From: Phoronis pallida
Taxonomy: Eukaryota > Phoronida > Phoronidae
Reading direction: 5' to 3'
Assembly: GCA_028565715.1 (NCBI GenBank)
Contig: JAOXYC010243678.1
Span: forward strand, 1-10,307
DNA: 10,307 bases
This document shows, piece after piece, positions 1 through 7,246 of the stretch. Position numbers and translations under genes: made by a program. The number at the start of each line of letters is the position of its first letter. Within the stretch, counting starts at the first letter, position 1. The notes under the pieces were generated by a model. That model saw nothing but the letters and a program-made list of their open reading frames with translations. It searched no databases and was not told where the DNA came from.

Positions 1-1160
1 GTGAACAAATATTGATAAGGTTGTGCAACAAGTCATCATTAAATTCCCTTTTATCGCCATGTATGCAGATAACGTTACTTTCACCCATGTTATAATTTTT
101 TCTCAGATTAGAATTTTTTTTCCCAATTCTCTCCCAACTTTAATCAGAGACCAAAACTTTTGCTTTTTTTATACACTCATTGTTCTGTCATATTAAACTA
201 AAGACATGCTTGACATACACAGGCTAAAAATTTAAAATTTCAAAAAAATATTTTGCTCCGTTACCCTCCATACTATAATCAAGGATTTATATATATTTAA
301 GTCCATGCTATAATCTACTTAATTATTATGGATCATAGAAGATTAAATGACCATGATCAAGTTACAATGACACCAAAGGTTATATTCAAGCTATTATGTA
401 ATCATAAACACAATTTATATAATTTAAGGTCAATAGCCTGGTCTTACCTGAATCAATGGAAATTATGATTATTTGAATGGAAAAATAAAATGGTTACTCT
501 TCAATATTGCTATATCACTGAGGTTATAAAACACGACCAGTCACATGTTGTTTCATAATTGGGGACAACCCTAAAATAACCATGTGCTCAGACACATGCC
601 CGGGCTATTGTGTACTTTGACCTGTTGACTGCTGACTTTGACCAGGACAAAAATGCTGATCCAATAAAAAAACAAGTTGTTTTATGTCCTATAAAAAATA
701 ATTTTTTTAAGTTACAAGGTAGGCCTTTATTACTGTTACACTGGTAGGTCCTAACACTTAAATCAATATTTTTTTATAAACAAAACATTAAAGTTGTAAA
801 ATATTTGATTAAAAATGTAGGCTAAATATTCTTTTATTATGATTTACATGCCTGAAAAAATAAAGATGATAGTGAACTTATAGTTACCATAAAACTGTAA
901 TTTGTTTTTCAGCAACTGACACGTGTACTGTAAAATTAAGAACAATGGCTTTGTCTCCGTATAGATCTCTCTCCGGTTTAGAAAATGTCCTCTCCATGGC
1001 ATGGCATTGTTTGACAACCAAATGCAAAGAAATCACCAAGACCAAACGAGATTGACCGGTAATATGATAATGTAATGATCTAGGGAGGGTTACCCCACTT
1101 CACGGAAGATGATTGGTTACCAGACATTGATTCATTTAAATTTAAGGTCAAAATTCAACA
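1..1160. other. AT-rich non-coding DNA, no gene seen
   Basis: No frame here looks like protein. The stretch is dominated by A/T runs. Small details are an inverted repeat CATGTG/CACATG at 581-586 and 593-598, the palindrome GCCCGGGC at 598-605, a local cluster of TTGACC and TTGACT words at 618-642, and an E-box CACGTG at 920-925. None of these is convincing as a working element on its own. The DNA becomes less AT-rich after about 1080. Confidence 0.6.
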
Positions 1161-1238
1161 ATGGTTTCCATGGCGTGGTCGTGTACGTGGGTGACTGACG
1201 GGGTCACACCCTGCCAACCCGTGGCGACGGTCCAGTGA
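1161..1238 (+). CDS. Short open frame of unknown product (25 codons)
   Basis: A 25-codon frame opens with ATG at 1161, has a second in-frame ATG at 1170, and ends in TGA at 1236. It lies in a locally GC-rich patch, and the predicted peptide (MVSMAWSCTWVTDG at its start) contains two Trp and two Cys. A textbook splice donor, GTAAGT, follows at 1259-1264. The frame closes before that donor, so the two do not form a consistent coding exon. No homologous family is recognised. The ATG context (acaATGg) is acceptable, but so short a frame can easily arise by chance. Confidence 0.1.
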   Translation: MVSMAWSCTWVTDGVTPCQPVATVQ

Positions 1239-1667
1239 TGCAAAAACTGCTGTGCAATGTAAGTTGTAACATCAAATGCAGTCCACAGCAAGGCTCCTTC
1301 AAGACAATTTTGTGGAATTGACGAAAAACAAATACCAAGATTCGGTTGAAATGCTCAATTGGCTTTTGTACCCTATGTTGACTCATTTTGCACCGTTTTC
1401 TTACCGTTACGAGAGCAGCTTTTCAAAATTTCATAAAATGGCTGCTTGGGAAATTCCCATACACCTGTCCACTGCGCATGTCCGCTGACCTACTTATCAA
1501 TTTTCATTGGAACACCCCCACGGAATTCCTAGTAGGGCATAAACCCGGGGGCATAAAGACTTCAAGAAATGACACAGCCGGATTATTTATCTTGATACAA
1601 ACATTAATCGGATCCTAAATGTGAGTTAATAATATTTATATCTACTCAATTAGTTTTCATCGAATTC

Positions 1668-1805
1668 ATGACTAACGAAATCAATTCAAAGAAAGACCGC
1701 GTCATAGGAAGGAGAAAGGTCCGGGAGAAAGGCCCTCTGCCAGTGCCAGAAGTGCCAAGTACTCTCAGTGACGCAAGTGTAGCCTACACTCATTTTTTGA
1801 AATAA
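1668..1805 (+). CDS. Protein-like short open frame, stop overlapping AATAAA (possible 3' exon)
   Basis: This is a 45-codon frame from ATG 1668 to TAA 1803-1805. The same frame is open upstream to 1608, so the ATG may be internal to an exon. The peptide is basic in its first half (SKKDRVIGRRKVREKG) and proline-rich after that (PLPVPEVPS). The patch is clearly richer in G/C than its surroundings. The stop codon lies inside the polyadenylation-type hexamer AATAAA at 1801-1806, which is compatible with the end of a compact transcript. A weak splice acceptor could be the AG at 1652-1653. I recognise no family. It could be the last exon of an unknown gene, a fragment of a repeat, or chance. Confidence 0.2.
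   Translation: MTNEINSKKDRVIGRRKVREKGPLPVPEVPSTLSDASVAYTHFLK
1776..1790. repeat. 15-bp palindrome AGTGTAG-C-CTACACT
   Basis: Perfect 7-bp arms surround a single central C. The central word GTGTAGCCTAC recurs exactly at 2498-2508, where it is again followed by a partly symmetric flank (GTCGT ... ACGAC). The shared 11-mer may reflect a genome-wide TAGCCTA word bias rather than a functional site. Confidence 0.5.
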
Positions 1806-2003
1806 AGTTTTCTCAATTTAATCCAAAATAAAATTGTCTATTCTAATGTGGAATGAAAAATAAAGTAGCATAACTTGAAACAAAATGGGATTTTTGACTG
1901 GTAAGTTTCCACTAATAAAATCGATTCACAGTATGTTGATAAACATGTTGTTTACTGTCATTTATATAAACAGACTACCGGGTACACTCACAATAAACTT
2001 TTG

Positions 2004-2022
2004 CCCCGGAAGTATTCCGGGG
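2004..2022. promoter_or_regulatory. 19-bp GC-rich palindrome with two opposed ETS-type cores
   Basis: CCCCGGAA-GTA-TTCCGGGG is a perfect inverted repeat with 8-bp arms and a 3-bp spacer, in otherwise AT-rich DNA. Each arm carries CCGGAA, and on the plus strand it reads CCGGAAGT, the classical core recognised by ETS-family transcription factors. Binding by an ETS dimer, or by another factor with dyad-symmetric sites, is an inference. It could equally be an internal hairpin of the surrounding repeat-like segment. Confidence 0.35.
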
Positions 2023-2046
2023 TCGTGAACTTTATGCCTAGTAATT

Positions 2047-2904
2047 AAAAAAACAGATATAATTTTTTCATCAGTCTGCGGGATTGAGTGGAGAAATTAC
2101 TGTATTGCCATTCTGCTCATTTGAAACAGTGACACTGAGTTTTGTTTACTGAGCCTTGTGGGACGTTAATTTTCAACAAGCTTTTTTTTACAAAAAACAC
2201 AATGTTTTCCTAATTAAAACAATCCAACAAGTGTTATAACAGGTTTCAATTGTATTTTTGACCAGGCTATACATCAAATAATTTACTTTTTTTAAATCAA
2301 ATTCTCACATCTTCAGAAATATGACCGTGACCATTTTTGTGGAAATTCCGATTTATTGGAATTTTAGAATTTTAAAGAACTTCGATTCTCAAAAATGCCG
2401 GATTAAGATATTCCATTGAAAATTTCGGAGCAGACTAGTCTTGCATCATAGAACTTGCAAATGGCTGTATCAGTTTTGTAAAATATTGCCCTGGTCGTGT
2501 AGCCTACGACTGAGATATGCTGAACTCTCAAAAATCAAAACTCTCGATTTTTATGATTTTTGCTAAAAAAAACTGGCATTCATTTTTGCGATCCTAAAAG
2601 TTTTACTAAACTGAGACACCACAATACTAGTTATTCTATATAGGAAGAGTACAATCTGAAATTTTCCGAGAGGATTATCTCAAACGGTTTTTGAAAATTG
2701 TGATTTTTAAATTTTCAGATTCGAAAAAAGGAGATTATCACCCAAAACAGCCGTATTCTTTAAATTAGGAATAGGCTAAACTGTTCAAAGTTTGAAAATA
2801 TCATACTTCATGATTTACATAATTAACATGCAAAAATAATTATTTGATTGTTCCAACAAACATCTTCAGTTAAAAAAAATTGAGAAATTAGCTTCCCACG
2901 TAAC
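2047..2904. other. AT-rich non-coding DNA, no gene seen
   Basis: No protein-like frame or RNA gene was recognised. Many short motifs such as TCAAAAAT, AAATTTTC and GATTTTT recur in both orientations between about 2330 and 2730. This suggests an old decayed repeat, but I could not define its boundaries. Confidence 0.5.
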
Positions 2905-3263
2905 CTTAAAGATACTGTCTCCTCGTTGGGCACGATCTGGCATCAAAATTCAAATCAACTAGAAAATTTGTGTAAGAGTCCTTTAATGAACATTTAACTA
3001 ACTTGCATCTTTAGTAAAAAAAATATATAAAGGGGCTTTTGGGAGATTTTGTATCCAAATCTAACCCTCACTTAAGACTAGGTTAGACTTTTTAGTGGGA
3101 TAAAAAGCTCTCAGTCAAATCACCCCTTACAGATTTTTTTGATTTTTTTAACTCAGATGCAAGTTAATTATATTCATCAAGGGACCCACACAAAATTTCT
3201 ATTTGATTTGAATTTTGACCCGATACCCCAGATCCTCACCAACGAGGAGACAGTATCTTTAAG
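2905..3263. mobile_element. Foldback MITE-like element with TTAA-type ends (copy 1)
   Basis: The two ends are perfect 25-bp inverted repeats, 2905-2929 and 3239-3263, starting CTTAAAGATACTGTCTCC. Pairing resumes at GATCTGG (2934-2940 with 3228-3234) and runs with small gaps and mismatches to about 3056/3098. The centre closes with CTAACC/GGTTAG at 3061-3066 and 3081-3086, so the whole 359 bp is one imperfect hairpin. It contains no coding frame. TTAA at both edges is the target duplicated by piggyBac and Kolobok transposons, and Kolobok-related T2 MITEs of frogs begin TTAAAG. Assignment to either superfamily is therefore an inference. TA target duplication would also fit. A diverged relative lies at 3785-4081. 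Confidence 0.75.
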
Positions 3264-3784
3264 CTTCCCGTTTATCCCTCCGCTCGTGTCACAAAAATAA
3301 TACAAAAAGGCCCTACGTTTTAACCCTCTCAATTGAAAAAAGTCGTGCAAATCTTTTAGCTCGATAAAACCTCTGAACTGTAAATAATTGGATTGCTGGA
3401 AACTGAAGAAAGATTAGCTTTCCATTTTTATGAACTAACGCATCAAAATAAAGCCAGAGCGGGATTATGAGCTAAAACTTTCCAAACTTTTGTTGACAAG
3501 AAATATAGATCAAATTGCCAAAAAAAAATGAACTATGTGGAATCGACAAATGAGACGTCAAGTTTTTCCGATTCCAAAAAAATCCTTAAAATAAATTCAA
3601 CTTGAATTACCTGCGTTCTTATTTTTTTGACAACGTGACAAACCCACTTTTTACCGAGTTAAAATTTAATTTATTAAACATGCTAAGACAACTTTATTCA
3701 ATAATCAATAATTCTAAAAGAAAACAGTATTCCTCAAGTTCTAGAAAAATCTCAAATCAACAACCTTTGCGATTGTCGAAAGTC
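3264..3784. other. Non-coding spacer between the two related foldback copies
   Basis: The spacer is AT-rich. A 68-codon frame at 3602-3808 runs into the second foldback element and shows no family resemblance, so it is not annotated as a gene. No RNA gene or clear repeat was seen. Confidence 0.5.
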
Positions 3785-4081
3785 GGCGTCACAACGAAAA
3801 TCAACTAGTCAGAGATGTTGTGCATGAGTCCTTAGTTGAATATAATTAATACTTGCATTTGAGTAAAAAGAGTGAGATAAAAATATGTAAGGGGTGATTT
3901 GAGAGCTTTGTATCCGAAAAAAATCAAAGCTTGGTCTAAGTCTAGGTTTTTATGGTACACAGACCTCTTTTAAATTCACCCCTTTATAGCTTTTTTGATT
4001 TTTTTCACTCAGATGCAAGTGAGCTGTGTTCAACGAAAGACCCGTACACAAAATTTCTAGTTGATTTGCGTTTTGACGCTG
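3785..4081. mobile_element. Foldback element, diverged copy 2 of the 2905-3263 family
   Basis: The ends are inverted: the left reads GCGTCA then AAATCAACTAG, and the right reads CTAGTTGATTT then TGACGC. The arms share the inner blocks of copy 1 in the same order: AAATCAACTAG, a GAGTCCTT block, ACTTGCAT, a GTAAGGGGTGATTTGAGAGC block, TGTATCC, and a loop containing CTAGGTT. The right arm repeats TTTTTTGATTTTTTT, ACTCAGATGCAAGT and CACAAAATTTCT. The outer portion of about 34 bp found in copy 1, including its TTAAAGATACTG end, is not recognisable here. This copy is therefore either older and eroded at its ends or a subfamily with different termini. It has no coding content. Confidence 0.7.
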
Positions 4082-4104
4082 GATTTGTAAAGTAACATAA
4101 TGAA

Positions 4105-4118
4105 GTGATCAGTGATCA
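4105..4118. repeat. Tandem GTGATCA x2
   Basis: GTGATCA occurs twice head to tail, giving two TGATCA palindromes seven bases apart. It lies just outside the second foldback element and marks the start of a somewhat less repetitive stretch. No function can be assigned. Confidence 0.4.
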
Positions 4119-4470
4119 GATTTCGCGCACGTTCTAAGTCAGTCCTCAGAAACGAATTAAGCAACACGCATTGGAACAAATTGTGTTCGCAGTTTTGGAA
4201 CTGAGGATCGTAAATCACGTTTCATATTTCTGCTATCAAAATCTCTCGTTAAATTTTTTTTCATTTTGAAAACGACTACATACGTTTTTCTTGATGCTCG
4301 CTCCGATAAGACCGCTAAAAGATATCCGAAAAGTGTGCAACTCCAAATTCCAGTAAAATTCCTTTTGAAGACTAACATTTTTGTAACTGCATCCCCGCTC
4401 TAATTCTCTTTGATAATGGCGAGTTTTCTGTATTCGCAAGACTTAGACTCACTGTTCGATACCGAAACTA
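4119..4470. other. Moderate-GC stretch upstream of a TATA candidate, no supported gene
   Basis: Two overlapping minus-strand frames lie here (4157-4378, 73 codons, and 4236-4439, 67 codons). They are in different frames, lack family features, and probably reflect low stop density. If the TATA-like site at 4477 is real, this stretch would be its upstream promoter DNA. Confidence 0.35.
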
Positions 4471-4476
4471 GGAGGG

Positions 4477-4484
4477 TATATAAG
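4477..4484 (+). promoter_or_regulatory. Candidate TATA box with plausible start site downstream
   Basis: TATATAAG lies in a GC-richer context (GGAGGG before, ATCC after). About 27 bases downstream is GTCAACA, where transcription could start. An ATG in a good context (aaacaATGa) follows at 4545, but its frame closes after nine codons at 4574. This is a reasonable core-promoter pattern on sequence grounds only. It could be a remnant of a mobile element promoter or chance in AT-rich DNA. Confidence 0.3.
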
Positions 4485-4574
4485 ATCCTCTTCACGAAGG
4501 CGTCAACAACCAGGCGTTACCAGTTGTTCGTGTCTACATTAAACAATGACTACATCCCGTTCTACTAAATACTG

Positions 4575-4955
4575 ATGTGATTTGCTCTGAAAAACCGCCA
4601 AACAATCAACAAAAATGTAAACATTTTTTTAAAATGTGTTCCAATGACATTTTGATGATATGCAGTCGAAATTAATTTAAAAGTTTGAAGGAAAAATGTA
4701 ATGTTGTCTTTTTTGAATTGCTATGATAAAAAATAGGCTCAGGTGTTTGTACAAAAATGTATGAGGAATTAATTCCGAAGAAAAATAGAATAAATCCACT
4801 TCGATTGTTTTACTCTACTGCCTCATTACAATGCATATTTACTGATTTTGTTTTTCTATTTCATTAAACCAGACTGAAAGGATCATTCAAAAAGAGAACA
4901 AAAGAGAAAACGCAATAAGTTAAAGCCGAGTTCTTGGGACGTAGTATAACGATTT
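4575..4955. other. AT-rich non-coding DNA with a small palindrome
   Basis: No gene was seen. AAAAATGT-AA-ACATTTTT at 4611-4628 is a perfect inverted repeat. AAAAATGTA recurs near 4692 and 4753. Confidence 0.5.
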
Positions 4956-5040
4956 TAATTCTCTGGCCGGCTGCCGGGCCATTCACAGCGGCATCAATTG
5001 CTGGGTAATTGAACGCTCTGTGTTTAAGCCAGAGAAATTA
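4956..5040 (+). ncRNA. Candidate structured RNA: nested three-stem hairpin
   Basis: Three nested stems can be read directly. The outer stem pairs TTCTCTGGC (4959-4967) with GCCAGAGAA (5028-5036), and three more base pairs follow past a one-base bulge. The middle stem pairs CACAG (4984-4988) with CTGTG (5018-5022), and CG with CG after a two-base bulge. The inner stem pairs CAATT (4995-4999) with AATTG (5007-5011) around the seven-base loop GCTGGGT. An asymmetric bulge rich in G/C (4968-4983) lies on the 5' side. The segment is much more GC-rich than its flanks. It does not match any spliceosomal, tRNA, Y or U7 RNA I know. The strand is uncertain, and it could also be regulatory DNA or chance symmetry. 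Confidence 0.35.
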
Positions 5041-5109
5041 CGAAGAATTACAGAAGTTTTTCTAACAACTTGTATGACTCGAAAATGAATCTCAAATTCA
5101 TGGGCAATA

Positions 5110-5208
5110 AAACAACTTTTTTATTGGATAAAATTTTGAAAAATCATAAAAACTCGCAAAGTCTCTTCTATGAATTTTCAAAATCTAAATCCAATGAAAT
5201 GTTTTTTT
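5110..5208. repeat. Imperfect foldback hairpin, about 45-bp arms
   Basis: The left arm, with ATTGGAT at 5123-5129 and ATTTTGAAAAATCATA at 5133-5148, pairs with the right arm, with TATGAATTTTCAAAAT at 5169-5184 and ATCCAAT at 5189-5195. The outer parts (AACAACTTTTT and a complementary AT-rich run) also pair partly. The loop is about 20 bases (5149-5168). The size and shape resemble a microRNA precursor, but AT-rich sequence makes such folds common. The arms do not match the other foldback families in this window. Confidence 0.4.
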
Positions 5209-6200
5209 AATCCCTATTCAGTTATTGTGAGAGACACTTTATATCTTTCAGCGATTTTTATCACTCTAAAACTATTACCTTGCCAAAATAGTATATATAT
5301 ATATATACAATCAAATATTTTTTAAACCAACAGACACATTCAAATCCCTTGAATGTTTTAATTATGAATTATACTTAATTTTTCTACATTTATTACATTA
5401 ATTTTCTTAATGATACATTCAATAAAAAAAGGAAGTGGAAAGATTTACAATTTAAATTTTAAAAATAACGAAAAATCGGTTAACCAGCAGAAGCTGAAGA
5501 ATTTTTGAAAAATAAATAGATTTTTTCTTTTTAAGAATTCAATTGAGTATAACTTATTTTTTTCTACAGAAATAAAATGGCCGATCGCAAGCGTTAAGGA
5601 CATCATAAAATAATAAAATGACAACTCTGGAGCTGACGTAAAGATATTTTAAAAATCCTTAGCTTTCGAAATTTATTATCATCGGAGGACAGCATAGCAT
5701 AAAATAGTTAATAAAATTGTCTTGTTTCTTGTTTTAATAGATTTTCAGTGTTATCTAAAAAAAATATAGTGTAAATCATAGTTTAGTTTAGATATCTAGA
5801 ATCTGATACACACTGACGAATATTGAATAACGATCTTCGATTATTTCTGAATCGAACCCTAACTTATGAATTACAATGAAGCAGGTAAACCCACATTTTT
5901 TGAAACTTTGAAACCCTTCGCTAAATTTCTGTTATAAACCCCGCTTCCATTTTTCTAAATTATCATGGGTTCCCTTACGTATTAAATAATTCAACAAAAT
6001 CATCTCACATTTCTACAAAATTATTATAATTATTATGATTATATGTATATATTGACATATTAATTATATAATTTTGAATACATCAATTTAATGTAAAATA
6101 TAGCCTGTTAAAATAGATTTTTTTTATTTTTCTTCACCGGTACTCCGCGAAAACTCATTTTTTCATTATTTAAAAAATAATTGTTGAATTGATAAATAGA
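5209..6200. other. Very AT-rich non-coding DNA
   Basis: No open frame of note and no RNA gene is present. The stretch holds the AT microsatellite at 5292-5307 and a strongly A/T segment at about 6008-6080 with TTATAATTATTATGATTAT-like repeats. Otherwise I see nothing in it. Confidence 0.6.
5292..5307. repeat. (TA)8 microsatellite
   Basis: Eight uninterrupted TA units flanked by G and C make GTATAT...ATATAC an 18-bp palindrome (5291-5308). Confidence 0.9.
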
Positions 6201-6201
6201 C

Positions 6202-6487
6202 TAGTGAGAAGATGAGAAGAAAAACAACACTTTTAAATAGACGTAACATGTTTCACAATTTACCAATTGCATATTCAAACGAACACTCCCATTGCACAAA
6301 TCACGAAGCGGATAATTTTGCCGCTTAAAAATCACGTGACAATCAAGTGCGATATTAAGCGGCAAAATTATCCGCTTCGTGTTCATTTATTGTGCAATGG
6401 GAGTGTTCGTTTGAAAATGCAATTGGTAAATTGTGAAACATGTTACGTCTATTTAAAAGTGTTGTTTTTCTTCTCATCTTCTCACTA
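6202..6487. mobile_element. TA-flanked, near-perfect 286-bp foldback MITE
   Basis: The left arm 6202-6299 and right arm 6390-6487 are inverted copies with one mismatch in 98 positions (6273/6416). After 2 unpaired bases on the left and 8 on the right, a further 25 bp pair perfectly (6302-6326 with 6357-6381). The 30-bp centre is also roughly symmetric and contains CACGTG at 6333-6338. The ends read TAGTGAGAAGATGAG and its complement. The TA at each edge fits target-site duplication by a Tc1/mariner-type transposase, leaving 282 bp between the TAs. Each arm also contains a smaller inverted repeat, AAGCGG/CCGCTT. There is no coding capacity: open frames on both strands here give similar peptides only because the DNA is palindromic. 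The high arm identity suggests a young insertion or selection for the hairpin. Confidence 0.85.
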
Positions 6488-6996
6488 CGACTACTGAACG
6501 GCCGTGATTATGGAATAAATAGACTATTAACAATTGTTCACCATTTGTCGTTTCCAAAATATTTCATTGATACCAAAAATCCAGTTCTCACCCTTTTTAA
6601 CTTTTTTATAGTCATTACTCACCGGCACGATTAGATTTACTTAACTCTATTTGATAAAAATATTCTTGATAACTCCAAATAATTTGTTAGAGTCATTAAG
6701 TAAAATTGCGAAACATCGTTCTTAAAAGATCGTACGATGTTATTTCCCCGGTTATTTCGACATGTTTGTTCTTTGTCATTAATCAAGTGGGAAAGGGCTG
6801 TGGGTGTTATTAGAATAAAACATTCGAGTACTAAATAGATTCACAATTAGTAACAAAAGCCTTACGGAACTGGGACTATTGTTCGGGCTTCGGCAAAAAA
6901 ACAATCCTGTAACCAATAACTAAAAGCTAGTCATCGAAAGTTCTAGTGGGGTTTTCTTTTAAGTGCAAACACATTCTACATGGCGTTCTTACAATA
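6488..6996. other. Non-coding DNA, no gene seen
   Basis: Downstream of the foldback element, ATAAATAGACTA at 6515-6526 repeats the 12 bases at 6192-6203 immediately left of it. A 64-codon frame starting in the right arm (6440-6634) is mostly arm sequence and is not a gene. Nothing else was recognised. Confidence 0.5.
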
Positions 6997-7036
6997 GACC
7001 GTGTTGTATTTGAAAGGACCGTATGTTGTTTGAAAA
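6997..7036. repeat. Tandem duplication of a 20-bp unit
   Basis: GACCGTGTTGTATTTGAAAG (6997-7016) is followed directly by GACCGTATGTTGTTTGAAAA (7017-7036), with 15 of 20 positions identical. It sits 24 bases upstream of the candidate frame at 7060. Confidence 0.5.
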
Positions 7037-7059
7037 AACACAGCACTGAATGGCGGTAA

Positions 7060-7191
7060 ATGCCCCGCAAAAAAGTTTACAATTCACCAATCCTTCTCGA
7101 AATTGAATCAATGTTCCATCGTCGCTCCAGTCTCGCAACAATTCGCAAAATTACCGGCAATACTGTGAACGGGTTGGATTGGATTAACTGA
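7060..7191 (+). CDS. Short protein-like open frame of unknown product (43 codons)
   Basis: This frame runs from ATG 7060 to TGA 7189-7191. The peptide begins MPRKKVYNSPILLEIESMF and continues with a basic, helix-like middle (HRRSSLATIRKITG). Its composition is more protein-like than most short frames here: balanced charge, few runs, modest G/C. A 63-codon minus-strand frame (7077-7268) overlaps it, and only one at most can be real. The middle loosely resembles a DNA-binding helix, as in transposase N-termini, but no family signature is complete. It opens a GC-richer island that continues to about 7640, which may hold exons or a decayed element. Confidence 0.2.
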   Translation: MPRKKVYNSPILLEIESMFHRRSSLATIRKITGNTVNGLDWIN

Positions 7192-7246
7192 ATACCTAGA
7201 CTAGTATTCTGATTCAGGGATTCAGTCAATAATATCTTTGGGCTGA

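Larger units (their letters stand above)
1522..2046. mobile_element. Possible degenerate element bounded by a gapped inverted repeat
   Basis: The left edge, 1524-1542, reads AATTCCTAG then TAG then GGCATAAA. The reverse complement of the right edge, 2031-2046, reads AATTACTAG then GCATAAAG. The ends therefore match as inverted repeats, with one mismatch and a gap of three to four bases. On the left, GGGCATAAA is also repeated directly at 1535-1543 and 1549-1557, separated by a few bases that include CCCGGG. No target-site duplication is evident beyond the AATT, and no transposase is visible inside. The interior holds the candidate frame at 1668-1805 and the palindrome at 2004-2022. This may be an old insertion or a coincidence. 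Confidence 0.25.

Noticed and set aside
1204-1618. Overlapping short frames (60, 70 and 76 codons) and a consensus splice donor GTAAGT at 1259-1264.
   Set aside because: The frames overlap on opposite strands and in different phases without family features, and the donor does not follow a frame that is convincingly coding.
3602-3808. Plus-strand 68-codon frame.
   Set aside because: It ends inside the second foldback element and is low-complexity (Asn, Ser, Lys), as expected of AT-rich non-coding DNA.
4157-4439. Two minus-strand frames of 73 and 67 codons.
   Set aside because: They overlap in different frames and show no domain, signal or composition supporting a gene.
4086-4553. Possible solo LTR: TGTAAAGTAAC near the left, TATATAAG inside, and ...ACA near 4553.
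   Set aside because: No matching target-site duplication, no primer-binding site after the right end, and no second LTR. The TG...CA limits could be placed almost anywhere.
5851-5858. Minus-strand GGTTCGAT, resembling a tRNA B-box.
   Set aside because: No A-box at the right distance and no cloverleaf can be drawn from the flanking bases, so neither a tRNA nor a tRNA-derived SINE is supported.
6201-6634. Open frames on both strands giving near-identical peptides (61, 76 and 64 codons).
   Set aside because: They are by-products of the palindromic DNA at 6202-6487. The same arm is read on either strand, so similarity between them is not evidence of a protein family.
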